Source of the DNA: Chryseobacterium sp. YIM B08800
GTDB taxonomy: Bacteria; Bacteroidota; Bacteroidia; Flavobacteriales; Weeksellaceae
NCBI RefSeq assembly: GCF_026163565.1
Contig: NZ_JAPDKN010000005.1
Span: forward strand, 41,387-105,386
Length of the DNA stretch: 64,000 nt
Direction: 5' to 3'
Position numbers and translations under genes: made by a program. Each line of letters opens with the position of its first letter. Positions within the stretch are counted from its first letter, which is position 1. Below the pieces are notes generated by a model. It had not been told where the DNA came from. It saw only the letters and a list, made by a program, of their open reading frames with translations, and did no database searches. Shown here one piece after another: positions 7,596-16,824 of this stretch.

Positions 7596-8839
7596 TTTTG
7601 TAAGTTCTTTAGATGAATGGCTTGTGAAGCTTTATTTTTCTTTTCATCTACAACTTTTGCGTAAACTTGAGTAGTTTTTACATTTGTATGTCCAAGCATT
7701 TTACTCACGGTGTAAATATCTGTTCCACTCGAAAGCTGCAGAGTAGCAAAAGTATGTCTAAAATTATGAAAAGTTATTTTTTTGGTAATTCCTGCACTTT
7801 CAATCCACTTTTTAAGTGGCCGAGAAATCCAAGCTGGATTAGTCAGATTTTTAAAAATCAAATCAGTCTGAAGACCTACTTCACCACAAAGCTGTAATGC
7901 TTGTTTAGAAATCGGCATGTATTCTACACCTTTTGTTTTTTTCTGCGTGAAATTGATTTTTGCTTGCTCATTTTCGATAGTTATTTCGTTCCATGTTAGT
8001 TTTTGGATATCAGAATGGCGTAGACCGGTTAAAGCTGAAAATAGCGCTGCACGTTTAAGAACATCAAGTTCGCAAGGCGTTTCAACCAATGTATTAAGTT
8101 CTTCCAGAGTTAAATATTCTCGTCTTGATTCCTCATGTGGAATCGATTTTACTTTAGCAGAAATATCAGATGTAAAGTAACCATCAATAAAAGCTTCTTT
8201 TAACGCAGCTTTAAAAACAGAAAAATATGTTGAAGCAGTATTCTGAGAAATAGTATTCTCCTTATTACTTCCACTTTTTGCAGTCAAAAGATATGATTTA
8301 AATTTTTCACAGAATTTTGTATTTATCTCTGAAAAGGTAATTTTTTCACCTCCAAAATCTTTTAGAAATTTAATGGAGCGATACCAATTTATTTGTATAG
8401 ATTCGGAACTGTTTTTATGCCGCTTAGTGACTAGCAAATCAAAATATTTGACAAAATCCTCCTGAGATTTTTCTTTTTCTTCCGCCTTTATTGCGTCGAG
8501 TTCACTGTAGAGTTCTATATTATCATATTCTCTTTGACGTAATTTGCGAAGAGAATCTGCGTAGATCATTGTTTCTCGGTCATTTTCACTTTTACAAACT
8601 ATGATTCCGTTATCATCTCTTTTAGGTTTAAATGAAACTGAATCTTGCGTAGTTCTTGCAGGCCTTTTTTTGTCAAAATCTACAGTTGTGACACTTCGGT
8701 TCAAATATTCCCGAACTCGTTGTGCTTTCTCTTTACCAGGCAAAATCACAGGATAACTTTCCAAATAAATGAACCATTCTTTTCGGAACTCGGCCTTTCG
8801 CAATCTTACTGTAACTTTAGTTTTCAATAATTCTTTCAT
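7592..8839 (-). CDS. tyrosine recombinase / site-specific integrase
   Basis: 415 aa. The N-terminal arm-binding part and a SAM-like core-binding domain (about 150-240) precede the catalytic domain. Catalytic residues are readable: Arg in TGLRHSD, HxxR in HNFRHTFA, GHT in MLGHTNVKTT, and nucleophile Tyr in TTQVYAKV. It integrates and excises the mobilizable element. It is flanked by 4-bp overlaps with genes on both sides and is the second gene from the element's right end, the usual place for an integrase next to its attachment site. Confidence 0.9.
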   Translation of the reverse strand: MKELLKTKVTVRLRKAEFRKEWFIYLESYPVILPGKEKAQRVREYLNRSVTTVDFDKKRPARTTQDSVSFKPKRDDNGIIVCKSENDRETMIYADSLRKLRQREYDNIELYSELDAIKAEEKEKSQEDFVKYFDLLVTKRHKNSSESIQINWYRSIKFLKDFGGEKITFSEINTKFCEKFKSYLLTAKSGSNKENTISQNTASTYFSVFKAALKEAFIDGYFTSDISAKVKSIPHEESRREYLTLEELNTLVETPCELDVLKRAALFSALTGLRHSDIQKLTWNEITIENEQAKINFTQKKTKGVEYMPISKQALQLCGEVGLQTDLIFKNLTNPAWISRPLKKWIESAGITKKITFHNFRHTFATLQLSSGTDIYTVSKMLGHTNVKTTQVYAKVVDEKKNKASQAIHLKNLQK

Positions 8840-9405
8840 TTTCCGTCAAAAATTTTATCGATTAAATTTTTAGGCACATACACGAAACTTCCAACTTTTT
8901 TTGTAGGAATCTTGTTTCTTTTAATAACATTTGAAACCGTGCTAGGATTAGCATTGAACTTCTCGATGACTTCTGAAATCGTATAGCAATTACCGACTTC
9001 AAAATTGGGTTTCTCAATTGCTATTTCTTTTTTCTCAGGTACTTCAACAGCTGAAAACAAAGCTTCCAAATCTGACCGCTTCACACGGGTCAGTCTTGTT
9101 CCTAAGTTAGTTCCAGTAATTATTCCTCTTTTTATATACCTGTGAATAGTATCTTTAGAAATTCCAAACATAACTGTAGCTTCAGCAACAGAAATAAATT
9201 CCCTTGTTTGTACTTCAGCAATCTTGTTTTTATATTTTAGTAAAAGAATTTCTTTTTCAACTTTTTCTTTTTCAAGTTTCTTCTTTGCCTTTAACGATTT
9301 ATTATTACAAGAAGTAGAACAAAAACGACTTGTAACTGTCTTTGCTTCAAAAGGCTTTGAGCAATGCTCACAGACCCTCGGTATTTTTAATTTACTAAAT
9401 CCCAT
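8836..9405 (-). CDS. DNA-binding protein with Cys4 zinc ribbon and two excisionase-type HTH domains
   Basis: 189 aa. The N-terminus has CEHC and CSTSC, a four-Cys zinc ribbon, followed by a Lys/Glu-rich helix. Two HTH_17-like domains follow: about 72-115 (ISVAEATVMFGISKDTIHRY) and about 141-186 (YTISEVIEKFNANPSTVSNV). It is the first gene of the operon with the integrase, overlapping it by 4 bp, so it probably controls integration/excision or autoregulates. Confidence 0.75.
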   Translation of the reverse strand: MGFSKLKIPRVCEHCSKPFEAKTVTSRFCSTSCNNKSLKAKKKLEKEKVEKEILLLKYKNKIAEVQTREFISVAEATVMFGISKDTIHRYIKRGIITGTNLGTRLTRVKRSDLEALFSAVEVPEKKEIAIEKPNFEVGNCYTISEVIEKFNANPSTVSNVIKRNKIPTKKVGSFVYVPKNLIDKIFDGK

Positions 9406-9454
9406 TCTGAAATAACATCCTGCACATTTTCTGTTTTTTGGCTTCTAAAATAAA

Positions 9455-9472
9455 ATAAGACGCATAAGACGC
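9455..9472. repeat. 9-bp tandem repeat near the integrase-end boundary
   Basis: ATAAGACGC occurs twice head to tail (9455-9463, 9464-9472), followed by AC. It may be an integrase or HTH-protein binding site at the element's right end. The rest of 9406-9560 is plain AT-rich DNA. Confidence 0.35.
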
Positions 9473-9560
9473 ACATATTATCCAAATAACGATTGGTACA
9501 AATAAGAGACAAAAATACAATAAAAAATGATTAAAATCAACTATTACCAAAAATTACAAA

Positions 9561-9600
9561 ACAAAAAAAATCGCTGTAAACATTACATTTACAGCGATTT
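9561..9600 (-). terminator. dnaK terminator
   Basis: Perfect 13-bp arms 9568-9580 and 9588-9600 with a 7-nt loop. On the minus strand the stem is followed by a run of T. It lies 43 bp past the dnaK stop. Confidence 0.8.
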
Positions 9601-9642
9601 GCTAATTTATTTCAATCGATATTAATCGATGATAATTGCTAC

Positions 9643-11532
9643 TTATTTGACTTCTTCGAAGTCTGCATCCTGAACATCTTCTGCTCCGTTTGCGTTACCT
9701 TGAGTTTGTTGAGCTCCTGCATCAGCACCTTGACCTTGTGCGTACATTTCTTCTGAAGCTGCCATCCAAGCCGCATCTAAAGCTTCAGTTTTAGCTTTTA
9801 CATCATCTCCGTTTTTAGCTTCAAAAGCTGCTTTCAATTCTGTGTGAGCAGTTTCAATTGCTGCTTTTTTGTCTGCAGATAATTTATCACCAAACTCTTT
9901 TAATTGCTTTTCAGTTTGGAAAATCAATCCGTCAGCTTTGTTGAAGATTTCAACTTCTTCTTTCTTCTTAGCATCAGCTGCAGAATTTTCCTGAGCTTCT
10001 TTTTTCATTCTTTCGATTTCTTCGTCAGAAAGACCAGAAGATGCTTGGATTTTGATAGACTGCTCTTTACCAGTTCCTTTATCTTTAGCAGAAACGCTCA
10101 AGATTCCGTTTGCATCGATATCGAAAGTTACTTCGATTTGAGGAACTCCTCTTTGTGCTGGTGGAATATCTGTAAGGTCGAATCTACCGATTTCTTTATT
10201 ATCGTTAAACATTGGTCTTTCACCCTGTCCTACTCTGATGCTTACAGCTGGCTGGTTGTCTGAAGCTGTAGAGAATACTTCAGATTTTTTAGTTGGGATG
10301 GTAGTGTTTGCTTCAATTAATTTGGTGAAAACTGAACCCATTGTTTCGATACCTAAAGAAAGTGGCGTAACGTCTAACAAAAGAACGTCTGTAACGTCTC
10401 CAGTTAAAACCCCACCTTGAATAGCTGCACCAATTGCTACAACCTCATCCGGGTTAACTCCTTTTGAAGGTTTTTTACCGAAGAATTTCTCAACTTCTTC
10501 CTGAATGATTGGGATTCTTGTAGAACCACCTACCAAAATCACTTCGTCAATATCGCTGATAGAAAGACCTGCATCAGAAAGCGCTTTTTTACAAGGCTCC
10601 ATAGAACGTCTTACCAAATCTGCAGATAACTGCTCGAATTTAGCTTTAGTTAAAGTCTTCACTAAGTGTTTAGGACCTGTAGCTGTAGCTGTGATATAAG
10701 GAAGGTTAATCTCAGTTTGAGGAGAAGAAGACAACTCAATTTTTGCTTTTTCAGCTGCTTCTTTCAATCTTTGTAATGCAATTGCATCAGATTTCAAGTC
10801 AACACCTTCTTCAGCTTTGAATTCGTCTGCCATCCAGTTGATAATTACATCATCAAAATCATCACCTCCTAAGTGTGTATCTCCATTTGTAGACAATACT
10901 TCGAAAACTCCGTCTCCTAAATCCAAGATAGAAACGTCGAAAGTACCACCACCTAAATCGTAAACTGCAATTTTTTGGTCTTTGTGAGATTTATCCATAC
11001 CATAAGCCAAAGCTGCTGCTGTAGGCTCGTTGATAATTCTTTCTACTTTAAGACCTGCAATTTCACCAGCTTCTTTAGTCGCTTGTCTTTGAGCATCGTT
11101 AAAGTAAGCAGGAACAGTGATTACCGCTCTTGTTACTTCCTGTCCAAGATAATCTTCAGCAGTTTTCTTCATTTTCTGAAGTGTCATTGCAGAAATTTCC
11201 TGTGGTGTATATTCTCTGTCGTCGATTTTTACTTTTACAGTATCATTTGGTCCGGCTACTACTTCATAAGGTACTCTAGAGATTTCCTGAGTATCTTCTT
11301 TGAAGTGAGTTCCGATGAATCTTTTGATAGAATATACTGTTTTCTTTGGGTTGGTTACCGCCTGTCTTTTTGCAGGATCACCTACTTTTCTTTCACCATC
11401 TTCTGTAAACGCTACAATAGAAGGTGTAGTTCTTTTACCTTCTGCATTAGGGATAACTACAGCATCTTTACCTTCCATTACTGCAACGCAAGAGTTGGTT
11501 GTACCTAAGTCAATTCCGATTATTTTACTCAT
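9643..11532 (-). CDS. dnaK: molecular chaperone DnaK (Hsp70)
   Basis: 629 aa, full length. The ATPase domain opens with [17 protein letters not shown] and shows the phosphate loops [15 protein letters not shown] and [15 protein letters not shown]. The interdomain linker [15 protein letters not shown] precedes the substrate-binding beta-sandwich. The helical lid ends in a Gly/Gln-rich tail and [11 protein letters not shown], like the canonical DnaK C-terminus. It folds client proteins in the cytoplasm with DnaJ and GrpE, which are not in the window. It is monocistronic, with its own terminator and a possible heat-shock-type promoter upstream. Confidence 0.98.
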   Translation of the reverse strand: MSKIIGIDLGTTNSCVAVMEGKDAVVIPNAEGKRTTPSIVAFTEDGERKVGDPAKRQAVTNPKKTVYSIKRFIGTHFKEDTQEISRVPYEVVAGPNDTVKVKIDDREYTPQEISAMTLQKMKKTAEDYLGQEVTRAVITVPAYFNDAQRQATKEAGEIAGLKVERIINEPTAAALAYGMDKSHKDQKIAVYDLGGGTFDVSILDLGDGVFEVLSTNGDTHLGGDDFDDVIINWMADEFKAEEGVDLKSDAIALQRLKEAAEKAKIELSSSPQTEINLPYITATATGPKHLVKTLTKAKFEQLSADLVRRSMEPCKKALSDAGLSISDIDEVILVGGSTRIPIIQEEVEKFFGKKPSKGVNPDEVVAIGAAIQGGVLTGDVTDVLLLDVTPLSLGIETMGSVFTKLIEANTTIPTKKSEVFSTASDNQPAVSIRVGQGERPMFNDNKEIGRFDLTDIPPAQRGVPQIEVTFDIDANGILSVSAKDKGTGKEQSIKIQASSGLSDEEIERMKKEAQENSAADAKKKEEVEIFNKADGLIFQTEKQLKEFGDKLSADKKAAIETAHTELKAAFEAKNGDDVKAKTEALDAAWMAASEEMYAQGQGADAGAQQTQGNANGAEDVQDADFEEVK

Positions 11533-11580
11533 AATATTTATATTTTTTCTAATTTTTAAATTTAATTTACATTCTCAATT

Positions 11581-11622
11581 TCTCAATTTCTGTACCATTA
11601 GAATTTTTGTGACAAATTGACA
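11581..11622 (-). promoter_or_regulatory. candidate sigma-54-like promoter and upstream box of dnaK
   Basis: On the minus strand, TGGTAC-N5-TTGA (complement of 11581-11597) resembles the sigma-54 -24/-12 element TGGCAC-N5-TTGC with two substitutions. A direct TGTCA-N3-TGTCA motif (11610-11622) lies just upstream. No good TAnnTTTG box was seen for dnaK. Confidence 0.3.
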
Positions 11623-11625
11623 TAA

Positions 11626-11656
11626 AAAAACAAAAACTCCGATTATATCGAAGTTT
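11626..11656 (-). terminator. terminator of the M43 protease gene
   Basis: Arms 11634-11643 and 11647-11656 pair with one wobble. The minus strand continues into a T-rich tract. It lies 31 bp after the protease stop. Confidence 0.65.
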
Positions 11657-11686
11657 TGTTTTAATAAAAGCTGGAAATATTTTCAC

Positions 11687-12970
11687 TTATTTTTTGATAA
11701 ATTTCATAGATTTCACAATATCTTTTCCGTTATAAGTTCTTACATAATAAATTCCGGAAGCAAAATCTTTCACATCAATTTTATCTGTTTCATTTTTAAT
11801 GAAGGCTTTTTTAACCAATCTTCCTTCAGCATTAAATATTTCTATTTCATTAATCTTCGTTAATGGTGATGCTATTGAAATATATTGTGTTGTAGGGTTT
11901 GGGAAAATATTAATTGCTTCTACCTTTTCAGTTTCATTAACAGATAAAAGAGAACAACCATTTGCATTCAACAGACTTGCTCTGGGACCAATCATTGTAT
12001 TACTTGTAATCGTTTTCTGATCATTCGTAAACATTGCCATCTGATAATCAGCCACATAATCCATATAATTCATAAACATTGCGCCATTTGCACTTGAAGT
12101 ACAAGTATACTGATTATCAGGGAAAACAGGATTGTCCTGCTCATAGTAAGGACCATTAGTTGCTGGTGTATCTGCACAACCGTCACTTCCGCCGGAAGTT
12201 CCACAAACACCGGTATTACCCCAAATATGATTCAGACCGAAATAATGGCCAATCTCATGAGTAGCAGTTCTGCCTAAGTCATACCCTTGCCAAAGAGTAC
12301 CTACTGTACCCATATTAAAACATCCTATAACTAATCCATCAATTGGCATTCCTGCAGCACTAGGTAAATATGCAAACCCTAAAGTACCATCCCATGGCTC
12401 ACCTTGCGAATCAAAACCATCAAAATATCCTACCCAGATATTCAAATATTTTGTAGGATCCCAAGCTGCCAAACCGCTTGATGTATAATAACTGTTTCCT
12501 AATACAAAACTTTGTGGTACTGATTTTCTCTCAATCCCTGTAGTAGCATTACCGTTCGGGTCTCTTGTTGCCATACAGAATGCCAATTCTAAATCAGCAG
12601 CATTTGGTTGAAAAGCAGCCGGTACAACTGTATTAAAATCTGTATTTTGCTTTCTGAAATCTTGATTAAGTGCAGTAATCTGAGACAAAATTTGTGCATC
12701 AGAAATATTTTGCTGCGCAGTTTTGTACAAAACGTGTACTACAACCGGAATTGTCACTACAGCCTTTTTTTTCTGAGTTTTGTAATCATTATTAATTAAA
12801 AAATCTCTCAAATCTGCTTCCTGAAGTTTTGCTTGTGGGTTTTTTGCAAAGAAATCTGTCATTACTTTGTCTGTTGCGCAAATTCGCTTCACTTGTGGAG
12901 CTACGGGTGCTTGCTGGGCTTGTAAAGAAAATCCAGCAGCAGCTAATAGAATAAGGTAGAATTTTTTCAT
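11687..12970 (-). CDS. secreted M43-family zinc metalloprotease with T9SS sorting domain
   Basis: 427 aa. A signal peptide (MKKFYLILLAAAGFSLQAQ) is followed by a pro-region and the catalytic domain. THEIGHYFGLNHIWGN contains HExGHxxGLxH, and MNYMDYV is the Met-turn, as in pappalysin/cytophagalysin (M43) enzymes. The Cys-rich loop CGTSGGSDGCADTPA is typical of the family. The last about 75 residues are a type A T9SS sorting domain (NIFPNPTTQYISI...GIYYVRTYNGK), so it is exported across the outer membrane and anchored or released. Substrate unknown. Confidence 0.92.
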   Translation of the reverse strand: MKKFYLILLAAAGFSLQAQQAPVAPQVKRICATDKVMTDFFAKNPQAKLQEADLRDFLINNDYKTQKKKAVVTIPVVVHVLYKTAQQNISDAQILSQITALNQDFRKQNTDFNTVVPAAFQPNAADLELAFCMATRDPNGNATTGIERKSVPQSFVLGNSYYTSSGLAAWDPTKYLNIWVGYFDGFDSQGEPWDGTLGFAYLPSAAGMPIDGLVIGCFNMGTVGTLWQGYDLGRTATHEIGHYFGLNHIWGNTGVCGTSGGSDGCADTPATNGPYYEQDNPVFPDNQYTCTSSANGAMFMNYMDYVADYQMAMFTNDQKTITSNTMIGPRASLLNANGCSLLSVNETEKVEAINIFPNPTTQYISIASPLTKINEIEIFNAEGRLVKKAFIKNETDKIDVKDFASGIYYVRTYNGKDIVKSMKFIKK

Positions 12971-13035
12971 ATGAATTATTTTTCTTACAAATATAATGAT
13001 TACAAAAATTAATTAAAGATTAATATTTACATCTG

Positions 13036-13064
13036 TTGAAGTTTACGTTTTTTAGCTATTTTTG
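13036..13064 (+). promoter_or_regulatory. ppk promoter
   Basis: TTG at 13036-13038 and a perfect TAnnTTTG box (TATTTTTG, 13057-13064) with an 18-bp spacer. It lies just before the ATG at 13083 and argues against the upstream TTG at 13062 as a start, since that codon is inside the -7 box. Confidence 0.7.
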
Positions 13065-13082
13065 ATAAATTTTACACAAAAT

Positions 13083-15155
13083 ATGTCTTTACATTTTAAT
13101 CCCAGAGATGTTACCTGGTTAGCATTTAACGAAAGAGTTTTACAAGAAGCAATGGACGAAAACGTGCCGCTTCATCTCAGAATTCGTTTTCTTGGGATTT
13201 TCTCAAATAATCTGGATGAGTTTTTCAGAGTGCGTGTTGCCGGTTTGAAGCGTGCGATGGATTTTAAAGAAAAAGTAATTGCCGAATCATTTTATCAGCC
13301 ACCATCGAAAATTCTTCAAAGAATTAATGAAATTGTTATTACCCAACAAGCAAACTTTGATAAAACCTGGAAAAAAATTCAGGTTGAAATGGCAGAGCAA
13401 AAAGTTTTTATTAAAACTTCAAAAAATCTTAGCGCCAAACAGAAAGAATTTGTACGACAATATTTTGATGAAGTGGTAGAAGCCAATGTTATCCCTATCC
13501 TTCTTCACGAAAACACACCTATGCCATACATGAGAGACAAAAGTTTGTATCTCGGTGTTGCTATGAGAAAAAAAGACTGGAATTACCACAGCAACTATGC
13601 AATTATAGAGATTCCTTCACGTTTTGTTGGGAGATTTGTTTTGTTACCTACCGAAGATCCTGAAGAAAAAAATGTCATGTTGCTTGAGGATGTTATCACT
13701 TTCAACCTACCGCATATATTTTCTTATTTTGGGTACGATGAGTTTTCTGCCCATGCTTTTAAAGTAACAAAAGATGCCGAGATGGATATTGATAACGACA
13801 TCAAAACCAACTTTGCCGAAAAAATAGAAAAGGGACTTAAAAACCGTAGAAAAGGAAAACCTACCCGTTTTGTTTTTGATAAAGACATGGATAAAGCAAT
13901 GCTTGAATTGCTTATCCGAAAATTAAATTTAAGCAAAAAAGACAGCATTATTCCCGGAGGAAAGATTCATAATTTTAAACATTTCATGGATTTTCCTGAT
14001 GTCATTGAGTACAGCCAAAAACCCGTAGAAAGAACATCTTTTACGCATCAGGCTTTTGAACATGGCGAAAGAGTGACAGATGTTATTTTGAAACAAGATG
14101 TTTTATTAAGCTTTCCGTATCATACTTACACGCCGGTAATTGATTTATTGCGTGAAGCTGCAATGGATCCGGATGTGAAGTCTATTCAGATTACCGCTTA
14201 TCGTTTGGCAAGTAATTCAAAAATAAGTAACGCATTGATTTATGCTGCCAGAAATGGTAAAGAAGTAACGGTAATGCTCGAACTTCAGGCAAGATTTGAT
14301 GAAGAATCGAACCTGATGTGGAAAGAAATGTTTGAGCCTGAAGGAATCACTGTTTTAATAGGAATTCCGGACAAAAAAGTACATGCCAAATTGTGCATTA
14401 TCAAAAAACGGGTACACAATAAAACCCTTCAATATGGTTTTGTAAGCACCGGAAATTTTAACGAAAAAACTGCCAAAATTTATGGTGACCATTTGATAAT
14501 GACTTCCGACAGAAGCATAATGGCAGACATCAATAAAGTTTTCACTGTACTAAAAAAACCGAAAGAAGATTATTTATCTGTTCTAAAAACCTGTAAAAAT
14601 CTGATGGTTTGTCCGCAGTTTATGCGTGAAAAAATCGTACATCATATCGATAAAGAAATTGAAGAAGCCAAAGCCGGAAGAAAGGCAGAAATGATCATCA
14701 AAGCCAATTCTGTAAGCGACCGGGCTTTAATTAATAAAATGTATGAAGCTGCGCAAGCCGGAGTGGTAATCAGAATGATTGTAAGAGGTATTTACTGCGC
14801 AATCAACCAGAAAGAATTTAAGCAGAAAATTAAAGCAATAAGCATTGTAGACGAATACTTGGAACATGCAAGAGTGATGTATTTTTACAATAAAGGTTCT
14901 GAAGACATCTATATTTCTTCTGCCGATTGGATGAATAGAAACTTAGATTACAGAATAGAAGCAGCCGCAAAAATATCTGATAAAAATCTTAAAAAAGAAC
15001 TGAAAGATATTCTTGATATTCAGCTAAAAGATAATGTAAAAGCGAGAATTTTAGACAAAAAGCTGAGCAATGAATACATCAAAAACGGCGAAAAAGAATG
15101 CCGTTCACAAATCGAAACCTATAAATATCTGAAAGCAAAAACTACAGGAAAATAA
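13083..15155 (+). CDS. ppk1: polyphosphate kinase 1
   Basis: 690 aa from the ATG at 13083 (MSLHFNPRDVTWLAFNERV). Makes inorganic polyphosphate from ATP reversibly. The N-terminal domain carries FNERVLQEA and FLGIFSNNLDEFFRVRVAG. Two phospholipase-D-like catalytic domains follow; HAKLCIIKK and FVSTGNFNEKTAKIYGDH hold the autophosphorylated His region, and SSADWMNRNLDYRIEAA closes the active site. Length is normal for PPK1. ppx follows about 100 bp downstream, so synthesis and hydrolysis of polyphosphate are encoded together. Confidence 0.95.
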   Translation: MSLHFNPRDVTWLAFNERVLQEAMDENVPLHLRIRFLGIFSNNLDEFFRVRVAGLKRAMDFKEKVIAESFYQPPSKILQRINEIVITQQANFDKTWKKIQVEMAEQKVFIKTSKNLSAKQKEFVRQYFDEVVEANVIPILLHENTPMPYMRDKSLYLGVAMRKKDWNYHSNYAIIEIPSRFVGRFVLLPTEDPEEKNVMLLEDVITFNLPHIFSYFGYDEFSAHAFKVTKDAEMDIDNDIKTNFAEKIEKGLKNRRKGKPTRFVFDKDMDKAMLELLIRKLNLSKKDSIIPGGKIHNFKHFMDFPDVIEYSQKPVERTSFTHQAFEHGERVTDVILKQDVLLSFPYHTYTPVIDLLREAAMDPDVKSIQITAYRLASNSKISNALIYAARNGKEVTVMLELQARFDEESNLMWKEMFEPEGITVLIGIPDKKVHAKLCIIKKRVHNKTLQYGFVSTGNFNEKTAKIYGDHLIMTSDRSIMADINKVFTVLKKPKEDYLSVLKTCKNLMVCPQFMREKIVHHIDKEIEEAKAGRKAEMIIKANSVSDRALINKMYEAAQAGVVIRMIVRGIYCAINQKEFKQKIKAISIVDEYLEHARVMYFYNKGSEDIYISSADWMNRNLDYRIEAAAKISDKNLKKELKDILDIQLKDNVKARILDKKLSNEYIKNGEKECRSQIETYKYLKAKTTGK

Positions 15156-15256
15156 CCTTAACAAAAAAGGCACAAAATAATATTTCCGTAAATTTGGCTT
15201 TTAAAAATCGCCCAATCACAAATTAAAAAACTAAAATTCAATAAAATACATTCAAA

Positions 15257-16141
15257 ATGATCATTGCAGCGATAGACATAGGAAGTAATGCAGCCCGACT
15301 TTTAATCAATGAGGTAAAAATTCAAAACGGGAAACCTGAGTTTATTAAACTCAACCTTCTCAGAATACCTTTACGATTAGGAATGGATGTTTTCACTCTT
15401 AGAAAAATCGGTGCAGAAAGGGAACAAATGGTCTTAGATTCTATGAAGATTTTCAGTGATTTGATGAAAATTTACAAAGTAGAACATTACAGAGCTTGCG
15501 CAACGAGCGCCATGCGTGATGCCGAAAATGGTAAAGAAATTATTGAAAAAGTAAAAAACCACTCCGATATTACCATCGAAATTATTTCAGGGGACGAAGA
15601 AGCAACTTTAGTCTATGAAAACCACGTTGCTGAAGGTCTTGACAAAGATTTTGCCTATCTTTATGTAGATGTTGGAGGTGGTTCTACCGAGCTTACATTC
15701 TACGAAAACGGAAAAATGGTTTACGAAAGATCTTTCAACATTGGAACCATCAGATTGCTTAACGATCTGGTAAGCGAAGACAACTGGAAAGAAATGAAGG
15801 AAGAGATCCGAAAAAACATCAACAGCAAGAAACCTATTGTTGCTATTGGTTCGGGAGGAAACATCAACAAAGCCTTTTCGATGAGCAAAACCAAAGACGG
15901 AAAACCTATGTCTGCAACTTATCTTAAAAAAGTCTACAAAGAGATCAACGCATTGACTGTAGATGAAAGAATGAGCAAATATAATTTAAGACAGGATCGT
16001 GCAGATGTTTTGGGTCATGCTTTAAGAATTTACAACAATGTAATGACTTGGTCTGAAATCAGCAGGATTTTTGTGCCGAAAATTTCCGTTGCGGATGGTT
16101 TGATTCATAATATTTATGAGAGGGTTTCGGGGGAAAAGTAA
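15257..16141 (+). CDS. ppx: exopolyphosphatase Ppx/GppA family
   Basis: 294 aa. ASKHA-fold phosphatase: phosphate-1 motif AIDIGSNAARLLINEV at the start, phosphate-2 DVGGGSTELTFYENG about residue 138, and a glycine-rich AIGSGGNINKA about 195. It releases phosphate from polyphosphate chains or guanosine pentaphosphate. It is the short form without the C-terminal HD domain, which is common in Bacteroidota. It lies after ppk1 on the same strand and is probably co-transcribed. Confidence 0.92.
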   Translation: MIIAAIDIGSNAARLLINEVKIQNGKPEFIKLNLLRIPLRLGMDVFTLRKIGAEREQMVLDSMKIFSDLMKIYKVEHYRACATSAMRDAENGKEIIEKVKNHSDITIEIISGDEEATLVYENHVAEGLDKDFAYLYVDVGGGSTELTFYENGKMVYERSFNIGTIRLLNDLVSEDNWKEMKEEIRKNINSKKPIVAIGSGGNINKAFSMSKTKDGKPMSATYLKKVYKEINALTVDERMSKYNLRQDRADVLGHALRIYNNVMTWSEISRIFVPKISVADGLIHNIYERVSGEK

Positions 16142-16287
16142 AAAATATCATTCCTTCTATGAACACAAGCTATTATTTATATGGTGAAATTTAAATTTCT
16201 ATTTTTTGCTCAGTCCTTGTTCTTGTGACAAATTCTTGTGACAGACAAAATAAAAAATTGCAATCACCGAAAAACAAAACCGAAAAG

Positions 16288-16650
16288 ATGGAAAATGAAA
16301 ATTCAATTGATAAACCGAATGAAGAAAATAAAATTTCTCTTCTGAAGCAATCAATGTTTGAATACATAGAGATAGCACAACCTTCTTACACAAAAACTGA
16401 TGTAGAAGAATGTGTAAATATTCTTAATAAATACCGCTCAGACTTAGCAAATTCAACATCGAAAGACGAAGGCATGAAAATCGTACAAAATACGATTGAA
16501 AGTTTAAATAGGCTTAATGAAAAATGTAATTTTGAATTAATTGAAACTTCTGAACGCGAACAAATTGCAGAAATAATAATTTCAGAAAGTGTTAAAAAAG
16601 GCTACAGCAAAGCTGATGAAGATATTACCGAAGATTGGAGAGAGTGGTAG
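16288..16650 (+). CDS. small hypothetical protein
   Basis: 120 aa from the ATG at 16288; a GTG at 16225 would add a Lys/Asn-rich leader. Mostly helical, acidic, no signal peptide or membrane segment. It ends KADEDITEDWREW. No family recognised. The gene stands alone between ppx and a large secreted protein on the same strand. Confidence 0.5.
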   Translation: MENENSIDKPNEENKISLLKQSMFEYIEIAQPSYTKTDVEECVNILNKYRSDLANSTSKDEGMKIVQNTIESLNRLNEKCNFELIETSEREQIAEIIISESVKKGYSKADEDITEDWREW

Positions 16651-16824
16651 ATTAAACAAAACCATTTCTTTCAATATTTTATTTTTGAGTTAAACAAACA
16701 ACAATTAACAGTAACTTAAAGAATCACCCCTTTTTAAAACAAATTATTAATCAAATCTTAAAATTCGCTTAAAACCCTCACAACGTACAATCTTCATTTT
16801 TGCACAAATAATAAATTAGTAAAA

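Larger units (their letters stand above)
2444..9472. mobile_element. integrative mobilizable element (approximate limits)
   Basis: The contiguous minus-strand block of relaxase, primase, helicase, excisionase-like HTH, membrane protein, integrase and zinc/HTH regulator, with oriT- and origin-like repeats, is the gene set of a Bacteroidota integrative mobilizable element. It abuts the 3' side of dnaK. The right end probably lies between the HTH start (9405) and the dnaK terminator (9600). The left end is unknown; the sigma/dCas12f module at 225-2250 may be inside it. No attL/attR pair was identified. Confidence 0.65.

Noticed and set aside
10975..11508. 177-codon plus-strand ORF
   Set aside because: Antisense shadow of dnaK, Cys/Ser/Phe-rich composition.
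13062..13082. Upstream TTG start of ppk1
   Set aside because: The codon lies inside the -7 promoter box; the ATG at 13083 fits the family start.
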